From Sphingopyxis sp. (GTDB lineage Bacteria; Pseudomonadota; Alphaproteobacteria; Sphingomonadales; Sphingomonadaceae), in the NCBI GenBank assembly GCA_013823985.1, contig PNNB01000015.1, positions 124,001-188,000 on the forward strand: 64,000 nucleotides of DNA. Reading direction: 5' to 3'. Below the pieces are notes generated by a model. That model did not search any database, had not been told where the DNA came from, and worked only from the letters and a program-made list of their open reading frames with translations. Shown one piece after another: positions 8,666 to 21,143 of the stretch. The translations under genes were made by a program, and so were the position numbers. Numbering within the stretch: position 1 is the stretch's first letter; every line of letters starts with the position of its first letter.

Positions 8666-9019
8666 TCAGAACTCCAATCCGCCTTCGCGCGCCGCATCGG
8701 CAAGCGCCTTGACGCGACCGTGGAAGAGGAAACCGCCACGATCAAAAACTACGCTGGAAACGCCAGCCTTCTGGGCAGCAGCCGCGACGCGCTTGCCGAC
8801 ATCGGCAGCAGCTTCGGCGGTCGAGCCGTTCTTCGCCTTGACATCCTTGTCGAGAGTCGAAGCGGAAGCAACGGTCACACCCTTGCTGTCATCGATGATC
8901 TGGGCATAGATGTGACGACCGGTGCGGTGCACCGAAAGACGCGGACGGCCAGCAACCTGGGCCCGCAATTTCGAACGAACGCGAAGGCGCCGCTTTGCAA
9001 AAAGAGATAGTTTCGCCAT
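8666..9019 (-). CDS. rplR: 50S ribosomal protein L18
   Basis: L18, the 5S-rRNA-binding protein of the central protuberance, 117 residues. It starts [20 protein letters not shown], contains [18 protein letters not shown] and ends [19 protein letters not shown], all typical. It lies between rplF (3 bp upstream) and rpsE, whose start region touches its stop codon. Confidence 0.97.
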   Translation of the reverse strand: MAKLSLFAKRRLRVRSKLRAQVAGRPRLSVHRTGRHIYAQIIDDSKGVTVASASTLDKDVKAKNGSTAEAAADVGKRVAAAAQKAGVSSVVFDRGGFLFHGRVKALADAAREGGLEF

Positions 9020-9022
9020 GGC

Positions 9023-9556
9023 TTACTTCTTCTTTCCTTCTTTGCGGAAGATATACTCGCCGCGGTATTTGATACCCTTGCCCTTGTAAGGCTCAGGCTT
9101 TCTCCAGCGACGAATTTCGGCAGCAACCTGACCGACCTTCTGCTTGTCCATGCCCGAAATTTCCACCGTGGTGTTGTCGGGCGTCTTGATCTCAATGCCT
9201 TCAGGAATGGCGAAATCGACATCATGGCTGTAACCAAGCTGCAATTTCAGCATTTTGCCCTGTGCGTTTGCACGATAACCAACGCCGGTGATTTCCAGCA
9301 CCTTGGTGAAGCCTTCGGTCACACCGGTGACCAAATTCTGAACCAGCGTGCGCTGCATACCCCAAAATGCGCGAGCTGCCTTGCTGCCATCGGCAGGCAT
9401 GACCGAAAGACCTTCGTCCTTCATCTCATAGGAAATGAGATTGCTCATCGGCATTTTCAGTTCGCCCTTAGGGCCCTTCACCGACAATGTACCGGCATCC
9501 ATGCTGGCGGTGACGCCGGCTGGGATGGGAACAGGTTTCTTACCAATGCGGCTCAT
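9023..9556 (-). CDS. rplF: 50S ribosomal protein L6
   Basis: L6, 177 residues, with two related domains. It begins [17 protein letters not shown] and carries the C-terminal signature [20 protein letters not shown]. Its ATG overlaps the rpsH stop codon by one base (TAATG), which suggests translational coupling. Confidence 0.97.
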   Translation of the reverse strand: MSRIGKKPVPIPAGVTASMDAGTLSVKGPKGELKMPMSNLISYEMKDEGLSVMPADGSKAARAFWGMQRTLVQNLVTGVTEGFTKVLEITGVGYRANAQGKMLKLQLGYSHDVDFAIPEGIEIKTPDNTTVEISGMDKQKVGQVAAEIRRWRKPEPYKGKGIKYRGEYIFRKEGKKK

Positions 9557-9951
9557 TAGAATACCTCCGCCAGGATTTCGCCGCCAACGTTCTGGGCGCG
9601 CGCTTCGGCGTCGGACAGAACGCCCTTTGGCGTCGAAACGATGGTGATGCCCAAACCGTTACGGATAACGGGGAGCTCTTGGCTTCCCGAATATACGCGA
9701 CGACCTGGCTTCGAAACGCGGGCAACATGCTGGATAGCAGGTGCGCCTTCGAAATATTTCAGTTCGATACGCAGGCCCAGATGCTGGCCAATGTTTTCTT
9801 CGCTGTAGCCGCGAATATAACCTTCGCGTTGCAGAACATCGAGAACATGGGCACGCAATTTGGATGCGGGAGAAACGACAGAGTCTTTCTTCGCCCGCTG
9901 GCCGTTGCGGATACGGGTGAGCATATCACCCAAAGGATCGGTCAATGACAT
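9556..9951 (-). CDS. rpsH: 30S ribosomal protein S8
   Basis: S8, 131 residues, starting [18 protein letters not shown] and ending with [20 protein letters not shown], close to the E. coli length. S8 is the autogenous repressor of the spc operon in E. coli. Whether it binds this mRNA cannot be judged from the protein. It sits between rpsN and rplF. Confidence 0.97.
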   Translation of the reverse strand: MSLTDPLGDMLTRIRNGQRAKKDSVVSPASKLRAHVLDVLQREGYIRGYSEENIGQHLGLRIELKYFEGAPAIQHVARVSKPGRRVYSGSQELPVIRNGLGITIVSTPKGVLSDAEARAQNVGGEILAEVF

Positions 9952-9963
9952 CTTCTTCTATCC

Positions 9964-10269
9964 TTACCAGCTCGACTTTGTGACGCCTGGGATCAGGCCC
10001 TTATTGGCCAAATCACGCAGTTGGATACGGCACAGCCGGAATTTACGGTAATAAGCACGTGGGCGACCTGTGGTTTCACACCGGTTACGAACGCGATGCG
10101 GGTTTCCGTTGCGCGGAATTTCCGCCATCTTCAGACGCGCAATCAGGCGCTCGCTTTCGTCGAGCGAAGTGTCCTTCGCCATCGCCTTCAGCTTCGCATA
10201 ACGACCGGCATATTTCTTAGCCAGCTTCTTACGACGCTCATTCTTGTTTATGGAGCTCAGTTTAGCCAT
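9964..10269 (-). CDS. rpsN: 30S ribosomal protein S14
   Basis: S14, 101 residues, the long zinc-free form: [22 protein letters not shown] at the start and [20 protein letters not shown] near the end, without the CxxC pairs of the short zinc form. Its start overlaps the rplE stop by one base (TAATG). Confidence 0.97.
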   Translation of the reverse strand: MAKLSSINKNERRKKLAKKYAGRYAKLKAMAKDTSLDESERLIARLKMAEIPRNGNPHRVRNRCETTGRPRAYYRKFRLCRIQLRDLANKGLIPGVTKSSW

Positions 10270-10853
10270 TATGCAGCCGCCTTTTCTTCAGCTTCTTCTA
10301 CAGGGAAGGGGAAGCCGAACAGCTTGAGCAGTTCGCGCGCTTCGTCGTCCGTGTTTGCCGAAGTCGTTACGATAACATCCATGCCGCGCACCGTGTCGAT
10401 GGCGTCATAGCTGATTTCAGGGAAGATGATCTGTTCTTTCAGGCCCATGGCAAAGTTGCCACGTCCGTCGAAGCTCTTCGGGTTCAGGCCACGGAAGTCG
10501 CGAATACGCGGCATCGCGATGGTGACCAGACGGTCGAGAAATTCGTACATCTGGGCGCCACGCAGCGTGACCTTCACGCCGATCGGCATGCCTTCACGCA
10601 GCTTGAAGCCAGCGATCGACTTTTTCGCCTTGGTGATGACCGGCTTTTGACCAGCAATCAGTTCCATTTCGGCAAGAGCGGTCGTGACCTTCTTCTTGTC
10701 CTGTGAACCCTCGCCCACACCCATGTTGAGTGTGATCTTTTCGATTTTCGGCACAGCGAAGCGGTTGGTGTAACCAAACTTCTCGGTCAGCGCCTTGACG
10801 ATCGTGTCGTCATAACGCTGCTTCATGCGCGGAGTGTATTTCTTATCAGCCAT
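10269..10853 (-). CDS. rplE: 50S ribosomal protein L5
   Basis: L5, a 5S-rRNA-binding protein, 194 residues. The stretches [39 protein letters not shown] and [19 protein letters not shown] are typical. About 15 residues of Glu/Ala-rich tail extend past the usual end. It overlaps rplX by 8 bp at its start and rpsN by one base at its end. Confidence 0.97.
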   Translation of the reverse strand: MADKKYTPRMKQRYDDTIVKALTEKFGYTNRFAVPKIEKITLNMGVGEGSQDKKKVTTALAEMELIAGQKPVITKAKKSIAGFKLREGMPIGVKVTLRGAQMYEFLDRLVTIAMPRIRDFRGLNPKSFDGRGNFAMGLKEQIIFPEISYDAIDTVRGMDVIVTTSANTDDEARELLKLFGFPFPVEEAEEKAAA

Positions 10854-11166
10854 TGATCGTCTCCCCGGACTTCACGGCCACACGGACCTTTTTGCCGTCC
10901 TTGGTTTCAACGCGAACGCGCGTCGCCTTGCCCGTCTTGGGGTCGGCCAATGCAACATTCGAGATGTGCAGCGGAGCTTCAAAGCGGTCGAGACCACCCT
11001 GAGGGTTAGCCTGGCTAGCTTTGCGGTGACGCACGGCAACATTGACGCCGGATACGACGACCTTGCTGTCCTTTGGCATCACGGCGGTTACTTCGCCCGA
11101 CTTGCCCTTGTCCTTACCGGCGAGCACGACAACCGTGTCACCCTTTTTGATTTTTGCGAGAGCCAT
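10846..11166 (-). CDS. rplX: 50S ribosomal protein L24
   Basis: L24, 106 residues, starting [20 protein letters not shown], the KOW motif. The frame is open for about 100 codons upstream, but that part is antisense-like text over rplN, so the ATG at 11166, 2 bp after rplN, is the start. Further typical text is [13 protein letters not shown] and [15 protein letters not shown]. Confidence 0.96.
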   Translation of the reverse strand: MALAKIKKGDTVVVLAGKDKGKSGEVTAVMPKDSKVVVSGVNVAVRHRKASQANPQGGLDRFEAPLHISNVALADPKTGKATRVRVETKDGKKVRVAVKSGETING

Positions 11167-11168
11167 TG

Positions 11169-11537
11169 TTATAGCACCTCCGGTGCCAAGCTGATGATTT
11201 TCATGTGGTTCTTGGCGCGCAATTCGCGAACAACCGGTCCGAAAATACGGGTGCCAATCGGCTCCTTGTTGTTGCCGATCAGAACGGCAGCGTTGGAGTC
11301 GAAACGAATGACCGAGCCATCGGCGCGGCGGATGTCTTTGCGGGTACGAACGATGACGGCCTTGTGCACGTCGCCCTTCTTCACCTTGCCACGCGGTGCG
11401 GCTTCCTTGATCGACACCACGATGATGTCGCCCACGCCGGCAACGCGACGCTTGGAACCGCCCAGCACCTTGATGCACTGAACGCGCTTTGCACCGCTGT
11501 TGTCTGCGACATCGAGATTGGATTGCATCTGAATCAT
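11169..11537 (-). CDS. rplN: 50S ribosomal protein L14
   Basis: L14, 122 residues, with the family start [20 protein letters not shown] and the end [20 protein letters not shown]. Length is identical to most bacterial L14 proteins. It is 4 bp from rpsQ and 2 bp from rplX. Confidence 0.97.
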   Translation of the reverse strand: MIQMQSNLDVADNSGAKRVQCIKVLGGSKRRVAGVGDIIVVSIKEAAPRGKVKKGDVHKAVIVRTRKDIRRADGSVIRFDSNAAVLIGNNKEPIGTRIFGPVVRELRAKNHMKIISLAPEVL

Positions 11538-11541
11538 GGGA

Positions 11542-11811
11542 TCAATCCTCCGTCGTTGCAGCAGCGACCGGAGCAGCGGCAGCGTCAGCTACCAAGCGCC
11601 AGGTCTTGTTCTTGGAAATCGGCGCGCACTCTTCGATGCGGACGACTTGGCCTTCCTTGACGACATTGTTTTCGTCATGGGCATGATATTTCTTCGTGCG
11701 ACGGATGATCTTGCCGTAAAGCGGGTGCTTCACTTTGCGCTCGACGAGAACGACAATGGTCTTGTCATTCTTGTCGGAGACCACGGTCCCGGTGAGAATA
11801 CGTTTTGGCAT
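11542..11811 (-). CDS. rpsQ: 30S ribosomal protein S17
   Basis: S17, 89 residues, starting [20 protein letters not shown]. An upstream in-frame extension of 29 codons overlaps rpmC and was rejected. The core motif [20 protein letters not shown] is clear, and a short Ala-rich tail ([16 protein letters not shown]) follows. Ten bases separate it from rpmC. Confidence 0.96.
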   Translation of the reverse strand: MPKRILTGTVVSDKNDKTIVVLVERKVKHPLYGKIIRRTKKYHAHDENNVVKEGQVVRIEECAPISKNKTWRLVADAAAAPVAAATTED

Positions 11812-11821
11812 GGGTGGCTCC

Positions 11822-12031
11822 TTATGCCGTCTTTGCAGCGGCGCGTTGGCGCTCGCCCTGCAGGGTTTTGATGCGGGCGATGTCACGACGCACTTCACGC
11901 ACGCGGGCCGGCTTTTCCATCTGGCCAGTGGCCGATTGGAAACGCAGGTTGAACGCTTCGCGCTTCAGTTCGCCGAGTTGAACGGCGAGCTGGTCGTCTG
12001 TCTTGACGCGCAGATCTTCAGTCTTGCTCAT
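11822..12031 (-). CDS. rpmC: 50S ribosomal protein L29
   Basis: L29, 69 residues, helical: [20 protein letters not shown] and [18 protein letters not shown] are typical. It is 1 bp after rplP and upstream of rpsQ, the usual S10-operon order. Confidence 0.96.
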   Translation of the reverse strand: MSKTEDLRVKTDDQLAVQLGELKREAFNLRFQSATGQMEKPARVREVRRDIARIKTLQGERQRAAAKTA

Positions 12032-12032
12032 C

Positions 12033-12467
12033 TTATGATGCTCCCAGATGCGAGGTGTCGCCGAGACGCGCCACGACCTTGGTCTTGATTGGCAGTTTCA
12101 TCGCAGCGCGCTGGAAAGCGACAGCCGCGATCGGGCCAGGAACGCCGTCCAGTTCGAACATGATACGGCCGGGCTTTACCTTTGCGGCCCAATATTCGAC
12201 CGAACCCTTGCCCTTACCCTGACGGACTTCGGCAGGCTTCTTCGTGACCGGAACGTCCGGGAAGATGCGGATCCACAAACGTCCCTGACGCTTGATGTGA
12301 CGCGTAATCGCGCGGCGAGCCGCTTCGATCTGGCGTGCGGTAATCCGCTCGGGTTCCAGTGCCTTCAGGCCGTAAGAGCCGAAGTTGAGGTCCGAACCGC
12401 CCTTGGCTTCGCCTTTGATGCGGCCCTTGAACTGTTTGCGGAACTTGGTTTTCTTTGGTTGCAGCAT
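12033..12467 (-). CDS. rplP: 50S ribosomal protein L16
   Basis: L16, 144 residues. It opens [16 protein letters not shown] and carries the usual arginine-rich [20 protein letters not shown] and the [20 protein letters not shown] stretch. It lies 15 bp after rpsC and directly before rpmC. Confidence 0.97.
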   Translation of the reverse strand: MLQPKKTKFRKQFKGRIKGEAKGGSDLNFGSYGLKALEPERITARQIEAARRAITRHIKRQGRLWIRIFPDVPVTKKPAEVRQGKGKGSVEYWAAKVKPGRIMFELDGVPGPIAAVAFQRAAMKLPIKTKVVARLGDTSHLGAS

Positions 12468-12482
12468 GTCTAGTTCCTAAAC

Positions 12483-13187
12483 TCAGCGGCGATCGGACTG
12501 CGGACGGACGCCGGAAGTCTGCGCTTCCATCATCAGCCGGTCGGTTGCCATCGGGTCATGACCCAGGATTTCGCCTTTGAAGATCCAGCACTTGATGCCG
12601 ATGATGCCATAAGCGGTCAAAGCTTCGGCTTCGGCATAGTCTACGTTCGCACGCAGCGTGTGCAGCGGAACGCGGCCTTCACGATACCATTCGACGCGGG
12701 CAATTTCTGCCCCGCCCAAACGGCCACCGCAGGTGATCTTGATACCTTCCGCACCCAGACGCAGAGCCGACTGAACGGCTCGCTTCATGGCACGACGGAA
12801 TGCGATACGACGGATCAACTGGTCGGCAACGCCTTGTGCAACAAGCTTGGCATCGACTTCCGGCTTGCGGATTTCAACGATGTTCAGCGAAACGTCGGCG
12901 CTGGTGAACTGGTTGATCTGCTTCTTCAGCTTCTCAATGTCCGCCCCCTTCTTGCCGATGATGACACCGGGACGGGCAGCATAGATCGAAACCCGGCAAT
13001 TCTTTGCAGGACGCTCGATCACAACCTTCGAAATCGCAGCCTGGGGCAGGGTTTCAAAGATGAACTTGCGGATCTTGATATCTTCCAGAAGCATGCGGCC
13101 ATAGTCCGCACCTTCGGCGTACCAGCGGCTATCCCATGTCCGGTTGATTTGCAGGCGAAGCCCGATAGGATTTGATTTTTGACCCAT
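12483..13187 (-). CDS. rpsC: 30S ribosomal protein S3
   Basis: S3, 234 residues, of the mRNA entry tunnel. It starts [20 protein letters not shown]. The KH domain carries [20 protein letters not shown], and the C-terminal domain has [20 protein letters not shown]. Length is typical for alphaproteobacteria. It is 3 bp after rplV. Confidence 0.97.
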   Translation of the reverse strand: MGQKSNPIGLRLQINRTWDSRWYAEGADYGRMLLEDIKIRKFIFETLPQAAISKVVIERPAKNCRVSIYAARPGVIIGKKGADIEKLKKQINQFTSADVSLNIVEIRKPEVDAKLVAQGVADQLIRRIAFRRAMKRAVQSALRLGAEGIKITCGGRLGGAEIARVEWYREGRVPLHTLRANVDYAEAEALTAYGIIGIKCWIFKGEILGHDPMATDRLMMEAQTSGVRPQSDRR

Positions 13188-13190
13188 GAC

Positions 13191-13571
13191 TTATGCCTCT
13201 TCTTGGCGCTCGCGCACCACAATGCGCAGGCGGCTGAACGGTTTGATAATCCGGCTCGATTTGCCACGGCCACGGGCCATGAAACGCTTCATGGTCAATG
13301 CCTTGCCCACGCTTGCTTCGGCAACAAACAGGCTGTCGACGTCAAGATTGTGGTTGTTTTCAGCATTGGCGATGGCGGATGCCAGAACCTTGCGAACGTC
13401 GCCGGCCATTCCCTTGGTGGAGAAGGTCAGGATGTTGAGCGCGTCTTCAGCCTTTTTGCCACGGATCAGCGCAGCAACCAGATTCAGCTTTTGTGCCGAA
13501 CCACGGATGGTGGTGCCAACAGCCAAAGCTTCATTGTCAGCGACGCGACGGGGTGCGGATGCCTTGCCCAT
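13191..13571 (-). CDS. rplV: 50S ribosomal protein L22
   Basis: L22, 126 residues, which lines the exit tunnel. It contains [20 protein letters not shown] and [20 protein letters not shown], with a short Glu-rich end. Its ATG overlaps the rpsS stop by one base (TAATG). Confidence 0.97.
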   Translation of the reverse strand: MGKASAPRRVADNEALAVGTTIRGSAQKLNLVAALIRGKKAEDALNILTFSTKGMAGDVRKVLASAIANAENNHNLDVDSLFVAEASVGKALTMKRFMARGRGKSSRIIKPFSRLRIVVRERQEEA

Positions 13572-13846
13572 TAGCGTTTGCCCTTCTTGTCTGCGCCATG
13601 GCCGTGATAGGTACGCGTAGGAGCGAACTCACCCAGCTTGTGGCCAACCATGTCTTCATTCACCGAAACGGGAATGAACTTGTGGCCATTATAGACGCTG
13701 AACGTCAGGCCAACGAATTGCGGCAGGATTGTCGAACGACGCGACCAGGTCTTGATCGGCGCAGCCTTCGAGGCTTCCTGAGCGGTTTCTGCTTTTTTCA
13801 GCAGATAGAGGTCAACAAACGGACCTTTCCAGACGGAACGAGACAT
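13571..13846 (-). CDS. rpsS: 30S ribosomal protein S19
   Basis: S19, 91 residues. It begins [20 protein letters not shown] and carries [20 protein letters not shown] and the end [20 protein letters not shown], all characteristic. It is 3 bp after rplB. Confidence 0.97.
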   Translation of the reverse strand: MSRSVWKGPFVDLYLLKKAETAQEASKAAPIKTWSRRSTILPQFVGLTFSVYNGHKFIPVSVNEDMVGHKLGEFAPTRTYHGHGADKKGKR

Positions 13847-13849
13847 GAG

Positions 13850-14686
13850 TTACCTCTTCTTCTTAGCATGCCGCGAACGGATGATCATCCGGTCGGTCGA
13901 CTTGTTGCTGCGGGTACGCGCACCCTTGGTTGGCTTGCCCCAAGGCGTAACCGGATGACGACCACCCGAGGTACGGCCTTCACCACCACCATGGGGGTGA
14001 TCGACAGGATTCTTTGCAACACCGCGGGTCAGCGGGCGAATGCCGCGCCAGCGGTTGCGGCCAGCCTTGGCGAGCGTTGTGTTCGAATTGTCAGGGTTCG
14101 AAACGGCGCCCACGGTGCCCATGCAGGTCCCGAGGATGTAACGCTGTTCACCCGAATTCAAACGCACGATAACGCGACCGCCGTCACGACCGACGAGCTG
14201 CACATAGGTGCCTGCCGAACGGGCGATCTGACCGCCCTTGCCGGGCTTCATTTCGATATTGTGGCAGATGGTGCCAACCGGCATCTGGCTCAGCAACATC
14301 GCGTTGCCTGGCTTCACGTCGGTCTTTTCACCGGCAACAACGCTGTCGCCAACGGCGAGGCGCTGCGGCGCGAGGATGTAGGCGAGTTCACCGTCTTCAT
14401 ATTTCACAAGCGCGATGAAGGCCGAACGGTTGGGGTCATATTCCAGACGCTCGACAGTTGCAGGCATATCCCATTTGCGACGCTTGAAGTCGATCAGACG
14501 ATATTTCTGCTTGTGTCCGCCACCGATGCCACGCGAGGTGACATGGCCTTTATTGTTACGGCCGCCGGTCTTTTTCTTGCCTTCGGTCAGCGCCTTGATC
14601 GGGCCGCCCTTGTAAAGGCTGGAACGATCAACGAGCACAAGGCCGCGACGGGCGGGGCTAGTTGGTTTGTAGCTTTTGAGTGCCAT
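13850..14686 (-). CDS. rplB: 50S ribosomal protein L2
   Basis: L2, 278 residues. It begins [20 protein letters not shown]. The peptidyl-transferase-proximal segment [20 protein letters not shown] contains the conserved His, and the end is [20 protein letters not shown]. Size and order (rplW-rplB-rpsS) are standard. Confidence 0.98.
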   Translation of the reverse strand: MALKSYKPTSPARRGLVLVDRSSLYKGGPIKALTEGKKKTGGRNNKGHVTSRGIGGGHKQKYRLIDFKRRKWDMPATVERLEYDPNRSAFIALVKYEDGELAYILAPQRLAVGDSVVAGEKTDVKPGNAMLLSQMPVGTICHNIEMKPGKGGQIARSAGTYVQLVGRDGGRVIVRLNSGEQRYILGTCMGTVGAVSNPDNSNTTLAKAGRNRWRGIRPLTRGVAKNPVDHPHGGGEGRTSGGRHPVTPWGKPTKGARTRSNKSTDRMIIRSRHAKKKR

Positions 14687-14696
14687 TATCCTGCCC

Positions 14697-15008
14697 TTAA
14701 ATTCCGGTGGTCACGTCGATGCTCTGGCCTTCAGCCAAAGTAACGATCGCTTTCTTGACGTCCGAACGCGTGTAGGGCTTGCCCTTCCAGCGCTTGGTCT
14801 TGCCTTTTTGCACCAGCGTGTTGACGTTCAAAACCTTGACGTCGAACAAGGCTTCAACAGCTGCCTTGATCTGCGGCTTGGTCGAATTGCCGTTCACCTT
14901 GAAAACAACGGCGTTGTTTTCGGAGAGCAGCGTCGCCTTTTCGGTGATGTGCGGGGCAACGATCACGTCATAATGACGTACGTCGATTGCTTCTTTTGAC
15001 TTAGCCAT
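14697..15008 (-). CDS. rplW: 50S ribosomal protein L23
   Basis: L23, 103 residues, at the exit tunnel where trigger factor and SRP dock. It contains [20 protein letters not shown] and [20 protein letters not shown]. The start [14 protein letters not shown] at 15008 overlaps the rplD end by 8 bp, so translational coupling is likely. Eight upstream in-frame codons were left out. Confidence 0.96.
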   Translation of the reverse strand: MAKSKEAIDVRHYDVIVAPHITEKATLLSENNAVVFKVNGNSTKPQIKAAVEALFDVKVLNVNTLVQKGKTKRWKGKPYTRSDVKKAIVTLAEGQSIDVTTGI

Positions 15009-15627
15009 TGAACCGTGCCTCCAGCTTTTCAACCGCAGCGCGGGTCAGAACCAGCGTTTCATGCTTCAGAATGTCATACACATTCGCGCCAACAGCAGGC
15101 ATCACATTGATGCCGACCAGATTGGCAGAAGCCATGCGGAAATTGTCATTGACGGTATCACCGTCGATTACCAGCGTGGTCTTGCCGAAGCCGAGCTTGC
15201 CAACCTGACCCTTGAGAGCAGCGGTCTTGGCTGCCTTGAGGTCCAGATCTTCCAGAACGATCAATGTGCCGGCCTTGGCTTTGCTCGAAAGCGCCATTTT
15301 GAGGCCGAGGCTACGGATCTTCTTGTTCAGCGACGGGTTGAAGTCACGCAAACGGGCACCATGGGCCTTACCACCACCGATGAAGATCGGAGCAGCGCGG
15401 TCACCGTGACGGGCAGTACCGCCACCCTTCTGGTTACCGAATTTCTTGCCGGTGCGGGCAACATCCGAACGCTCACGCGTTGGACGGGCCGTTCCGCGGG
15501 CCTTCTCACGCTGCCAGGTAACAACGCGATGCAGAATGTCCGCGCGCGGCTCAATGCCGAACACATCATCATTCAGATCGATGTCGCCCTTTGCTTTGGC
15601 GTCGAGGGTTTGAACCTTGAGCTTCAT
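15001..15627 (-). CDS. rplD: 50S ribosomal protein L4
   Basis: L4, 208 residues. Recognisable parts are [20 protein letters not shown], the exit-tunnel loop region, and [21 protein letters not shown]4 is the autogenous repressor of the S10 operon in gamma-proteobacteria; no evidence for that here beyond the structured leader ahead of rplC. It starts 3 bp after rplC. Confidence 0.97.
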   Translation of the reverse strand: MKLKVQTLDAKAKGDIDLNDDVFGIEPRADILHRVVTWQREKARGTARPTRERSDVARTGKKFGNQKGGGTARHGDRAAPIFIGGGKAHGARLRDFNPSLNKKIRSLGLKMALSSKAKAGTLIVLEDLDLKAAKTAALKGQVGKLGFGKTTLVIDGDTVNDNFRMASANLVGINVMPAVGANVYDILKHETLVLTRAAVEKLEARFNG

Positions 15628-15630
15628 GGC

Positions 15631-16479
15631 TTAGCCCTCCTTCTTTTCTTCGCCGGCATCGGCAGCGGGTGCTTCATCAGCAGCAGCTTCGACAGCGGGA
15701 GCAGCTTTAGCGGCAGGCGCTTCAGCTTCTACAGCGGGAGTGTCGGCAACGACTTCTTCGGTGGCGACGACGATTTCTTCTTCCACGACGGGAGCTTCAT
15801 TGTCGTTCTTCAGGGCACCAGGGAATGGAGCCGCTTCCGGGGTCGGAACCTTGACGGCATCACGAACCAGCAACCAGCCATTCTTCGCACCGGGTACGGA
15901 ACCCTTTACGAAGATCAGGCCACGCGCCACGTCGGTGCGGACAACTTCCAGATTTTGCTGAGTGCGTTGACGGTCGCCCATGTGGCCGGCCATCTTCTTG
16001 TTCTTGAAAACCTTACCCGGATCCTGACGGTTACCCGTCGAACCGTGGGCACGGTGGGTGATCGACACACCATGCGATGCACGCATACCACCGAAACCCC
16101 AACGCTTCATGGCGCCGGCGAAGCCTTTACCCTGCGTGTGGCCGGTGATGTCGACCAGCTGACCATCAACAAAGTGGTCTGCGGAAAGAGAAGCGCCAAC
16201 AGGCAGAAGGCCGTCGGCATTTTCAACGCGGAATTCAGCAACGCGAGCCTTGGGCTCGACCTGTGCCTTGGCGAATTCGCCACGTTGCGGTTTGTTTACA
16301 TTTTTCGCTTTACGGGCGCCGGCACCAAGGCGAACAGCAAAATAGCCGTCCTTCTCCTCGTTGCGGGCTCCAACCACTTGGCAGCCTTCCAGCGCCAAAA
16401 CGGTCACAGGTACGTGACGGCCGTCTTCATTGAAGAGGCGCATCATACCCATCTTTTTCGCGATCACGCCAGTGCGCAT
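15631..16479 (-). CDS. rplC: 50S ribosomal protein L3 with acidic Ala-rich C-terminal extension
   Basis: L3, 282 residues. The core (about residues 1-215) has [20 protein letters not shown] at the start and [20 protein letters not shown], with the Gln (residue 152) that PrmB methylates in other bacteria. Residues from about 220 form a tail rich in Ala, Glu, Val and Pro (for example [20 protein letters not shown]) and ending GEEKKEG. E. coli L3 is about 209 residues. A structured 227-bp spacer separates it from rpsJ. Confidence 0.96.
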   Translation of the reverse strand: MRTGVIAKKMGMMRLFNEDGRHVPVTVLALEGCQVVGARNEEKDGYFAVRLGAGARKAKNVNKPQRGEFAKAQVEPKARVAEFRVENADGLLPVGASLSADHFVDGQLVDITGHTQGKGFAGAMKRWGFGGMRASHGVSITHRAHGSTGNRQDPGKVFKNKKMAGHMGDRQRTQQNLEVVRTDVARGLIFVKGSVPGAKNGWLLVRDAVKVPTPEAAPFPGALKNDNEAPVVEEEIVVATEEVVADTPAVEAEAPAAKAAPAVEAAADEAPAADAGEEKKEG

Positions 16480-16706
16480 GATCCATACTCCAACTTATGT
16501 CAGAGGCCCGGCTGGCAGGATTGCCAGGAGGGCGTGACGCCTAAATCCAGCCCTGAATTTTAAAGCATGCCCCGTCCGGGCTAGGCACCGATGGCTCAAC
16601 ATAAGAGCCATTCGGTAAGACGGGGAACGCAGCCCGGTCAAATCCCTGAGGGGACTCTCCGGCGGTATTCCTTATGTCTCACTCCGCAAAATGCGGAGGT
16701 ATCGGC
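16480..16706 (-). promoter_or_regulatory. Highly structured rpsJ-rplC spacer, candidate autoregulatory leader
   Basis: A 227-bp gene-free spacer packed with inverted repeats. A hairpin right after the rpsJ stop pairs CTCCGCA (16682-16688) with TGCGGAG (16692-16698). A compound stem pairs CCCCGTC (16570-16576) with GACGGGG (16619-16625) and encloses ATGGCTC/GAGCCAT (16591-16597 with 16605-16611). CCGGGCT (16576-16582) can also reach AGCCCGG (16631-16637), crossing the compound stem. Near the rplC start, GGCTGG/CCAGCC (16510-16515 with 16547-16552) encloses GGCG/CGCC (16531-16541) and competes with TGGCA/TGCCA (16513-16526). The function is inferred from structure only. Confidence 0.6.
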
Positions 16707-17018
16707 TTACGCCAATTTGATTTCGACATTCACACCGGCAGCAAGGTCGAGCTTCATCAAAGCATCAACGGTCTGCGGCGTGGGTTGCACAATGTCGAGC
16801 AACCGCTTGTAGGTACGAACTTCGAACTGCTCGCGCGACTTTTTGTCGACGTGAGGTCCACGGTTCACCGTGAACTTTTCGATACGGGTAGGAAGTGGAA
16901 TAGGTCCACGGATGAGCGCGCCGGTGCGGCGTGCGGTGTCTGCGATATCGCCTGTGGCCTGATCGAGGACGCGATGGTCAAATGCTTTCAGACGGATGCG
17001 AATATTCTGCGTTTCCAT
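16707..17018 (-). CDS. rpsJ: 30S ribosomal protein S10 (NusE)
   Basis: S10, 103 residues, also the NusE transcription antitermination factor. It begins [20 protein letters not shown] and includes [20 protein letters not shown] and [20 protein letters not shown]. Six upstream in-frame codons were not included because METQ matches the family start. It is the first gene of the S10 operon, behind the tuf terminator. Confidence 0.97.
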   Translation of the reverse strand: METQNIRIRLKAFDHRVLDQATGDIADTARRTGALIRGPIPLPTRIEKFTVNRGPHVDKKSREQFEVRTYKRLLDIVQPTPQTVDALMKLDLAAGVNVEIKLA

Positions 17019-17115
17019 GGGTTCACCAAATTCCAAATTCTATCAATATCAAAGAGCCGAAAAACAGCATGTCCGACTTGCCTTTTGGAAGCCGGAGCAG
17101 CTGTTTTGAATTTCT

Positions 17116-17151
17116 AAAAACCGGCCCGCCCGAATCAAAGACTCGGGCGGG
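17116..17151 (-). terminator. Terminator between tuf and rpsJ
   Basis: On the minus strand CCCGCCCGA pairs exactly with TCGGGCGGG around a nine-base loop; CCGG and five U residues follow. It begins 14 nt after the tuf stop codon. It should end, or at least reduce, str-operon transcription before rpsJ, so a separate S10-operon promoter is expected between 17018 and 17115. Confidence 0.8.
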
Positions 17152-17165
17152 ATGCGCGGCCTATA

Positions 17166-18356
17166 TTACTTAGAGATTGCGCTGACAACCCCTGAACCGA
17201 CAGTACGGCCACCTTCGCGAATTGCGAAGCGGAGACCTGGGTCCATAGCGATTGGTGCAATCAACTTGACCGAGATGGTCACGTTGTCGCCAGGCATAAC
17301 CATTTCCGTGCCTTCAGGAAGGATCACTTCGCCGGTTACGTCGGTGGTGCGGAAGTAGAATTGCGGACGATAGTTCGCAAAGAACGGCGTGTGACGGCCG
17401 CCTTCATCCTTCGAAAGCACGTAGATTTCTGCCGAGAACTCGGTGTGCGGCGTAACCGAACCGGGCTTGCAGAGAACCTGACCACGCTCAACTTCTTCAC
17501 GGCCTACGCCACGAACCAGTGCACCGATGTTATCGCCAGCTTCACCCTGGTCGAGCAGCTTACGGAACATTTCAACGCCGGTAACGGTGGTCTTCTTGGT
17601 GTCCTTGATGCCGACGATTTCGACTTCTTCACCAACCTTGACGATTCCGGTTTCAACGCGGCCGGTCACAACGGTACCACGACCCGAGATCGAGAACACG
17701 TCTTCAACTGGCATCAGGAAGGGCTTGTCGACAGGACGCTCAGGCTGCGGGATGTAGCTGTCAACGGCAGCCATCAGAGCAAGGATCGATTCCTTACCGA
17801 TGTTGTCGTCACGGCCTTCGAGAGCGGCCAGAGCCGAACCCTTAACGATTGGAATATCGTCGCCTGGGAAATCATAGCTCGAGAGAAGCTCGCGAACTTC
17901 CATTTCAACCAGCTCGAGAATTTCTTCGTCGTCAACCTGGTCAACCTTGTTCATGTAAACAACAAGCGAAGGCACGCCAACCTGACGGGCAAGCAGGATG
18001 TGCTCACGAGTCTGCGGCATGGGGCCGTCAGCAGCGTTCACAACGAGGATCGCGCCGTCCATCTGGGCAGCACCGGTGATCATGTTCTTAACATAGTCAG
18101 CGTGGCCTGGGCAGTCGACGTGCGCATAGTGACGGTTGGTGGTTTCATATTCGACGTGTGCGGTCGAAATCGTGATACCACGCTCGCGCTCTTCAGGAGC
18201 CTTGTCGATGTTGGCGAAGTCAACAGCGGTACCGCCGGTGGTTTCTGCCAATACCTTGGTGATCGCTGCGGTCAGCGTGGTCTTGCCATGGTCAACGTGA
18301 CCGATGGTGCCGATGTTGCAATGCGGTTTCGTCCGCTCAAATTTAGCCTTTGCCAT
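17166..18356 (-). CDS. tuf: Translation elongation factor Tu
   Basis: EF-Tu, 396 residues, delivers aminoacyl-tRNA to the ribosome. GTPase motifs are GHVDHGKT (G1), [13 protein letters not shown] (switch I), DCPGHADY (G3) and NKVD (G4); domains II and III follow. It starts 90 bp after fusA. That spacer holds a strong hairpin, GCGCCTG/CAGGCGC (18404-18410 with 18417-18423). Confidence 0.98.
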   Translation of the reverse strand: MAKAKFERTKPHCNIGTIGHVDHGKTTLTAAITKVLAETTGGTAVDFANIDKAPEERERGITISTAHVEYETTNRHYAHVDCPGHADYVKNMITGAAQMDGAILVVNAADGPMPQTREHILLARQVGVPSLVVYMNKVDQVDDEEILELVEMEVRELLSSYDFPGDDIPIVKGSALAALEGRDDNIGKESILALMAAVDSYIPQPERPVDKPFLMPVEDVFSISGRGTVVTGRVETGIVKVGEEVEIVGIKDTKKTTVTGVEMFRKLLDQGEAGDNIGALVRGVGREEVERGQVLCKPGSVTPHTEFSAEIYVLSKDEGGRHTPFFANYRPQFYFRTTDVTGEVILPEGTEMVMPGDNVTISVKLIAPIAMDPGLRFAIREGGRTVGSGVVSAISK

Positions 18357-18403
18357 TTTTTCAAACCTTCTTTCGAATAGGGTATAATGTGACCAGTTGG
18401 GAC

Positions 18404-18423
18404 GCGCCTGCTGAATCAGGCGC
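18404..18423 (-). other. Hairpin in the fusA-tuf spacer
   Basis: A perfect 7-bp stem, GCGCCTG with CAGGCGC, around a six-base loop between the fusA stop and the tuf start. No U tract follows, so it is not a terminator. It may protect processed tuf mRNA or slow read-through. Confidence 0.5.
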
Positions 18424-18446
18424 CGCCCTTAATCTTGTTTTGCCTA

Positions 18447-20519
<2,073 letters not shown>

Positions 20520-20591
20520 GGTCTTTACTCCGAAGTGTGGGCCGCCAATACGGTCCTGTTTAGTTTCCCAGCGTTGCGAACCCGCTGATTA

Positions 20592-21062
20592 TTACCAGCG
20601 GTAGTGCGCAAATGCACGGTTGGCTTCGGCCATACGGTGCGTATCTTCCCGTTTTTTGACAGCGTTGCCGCGGTTTGACGCAGCATCCATCAATTCGCCG
20701 GAAAGACGAGCAGCCATGGTGGTTTCGCTGCGGTTACGCGCAGCGCCGATCAACCAACGGATAGCCAAAGCCTGCGCACGCTCGGGACGAACTTCGCAAG
20801 GCACCTGATAGGTCGCACCACCAACGCGGCGGCTGCGGACTTCGATACCGGGCTTTACGTTGTCCAGTGCTTCGTGGAAGGTTTGCAGCGGATCTTTCTT
20901 CGCGCGGGCTTCAACCGTTTCCAGGGCACCGTAAACAATACGCTCTGCTGCGGACTTCTTACCGTCCAGCATCAGGTTATTCATGAACTTCGAAAGCACG
21001 ATATCACCGAATTTGGGATCGGGAAGAATGATGCGCTTTTCGGGACGACGACGACGTGACAT
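20592..21062 (-). CDS. rpsG: 30S ribosomal protein S7
   Basis: S7, 156 residues, starting [20 protein letters not shown] and ending [18 protein letters not shown], the long form seen in most alphaproteobacteria. Eighteen upstream in-frame codons lack family similarity and were excluded. S7 nucleates head assembly of the 30S. It lies 81 bp after rpsL. Confidence 0.97.
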   Translation of the reverse strand: MSRRRRPEKRIILPDPKFGDIVLSKFMNNLMLDGKKSAAERIVYGALETVEARAKKDPLQTFHEALDNVKPGIEVRSRRVGGATYQVPCEVRPERAQALAIRWLIGAARNRSETTMAARLSGELMDAASNRGNAVKKREDTHRMAEANRAFAHYRW

Positions 21063-21143
21063 ATTAAATTTCCTTTGTCTCTTTGGACCGCCTGGCTGCG
21101 CAGTTGCGCGCCACACCGATCCGCCAATGGGAAGCGGTTCGAA

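Noticed and set aside
15061..16563. 500-codon plus-strand open frame opposite rplD and rplC
   Set aside because: Low-complexity text that mirrors the L3 tail; shadow of real genes.
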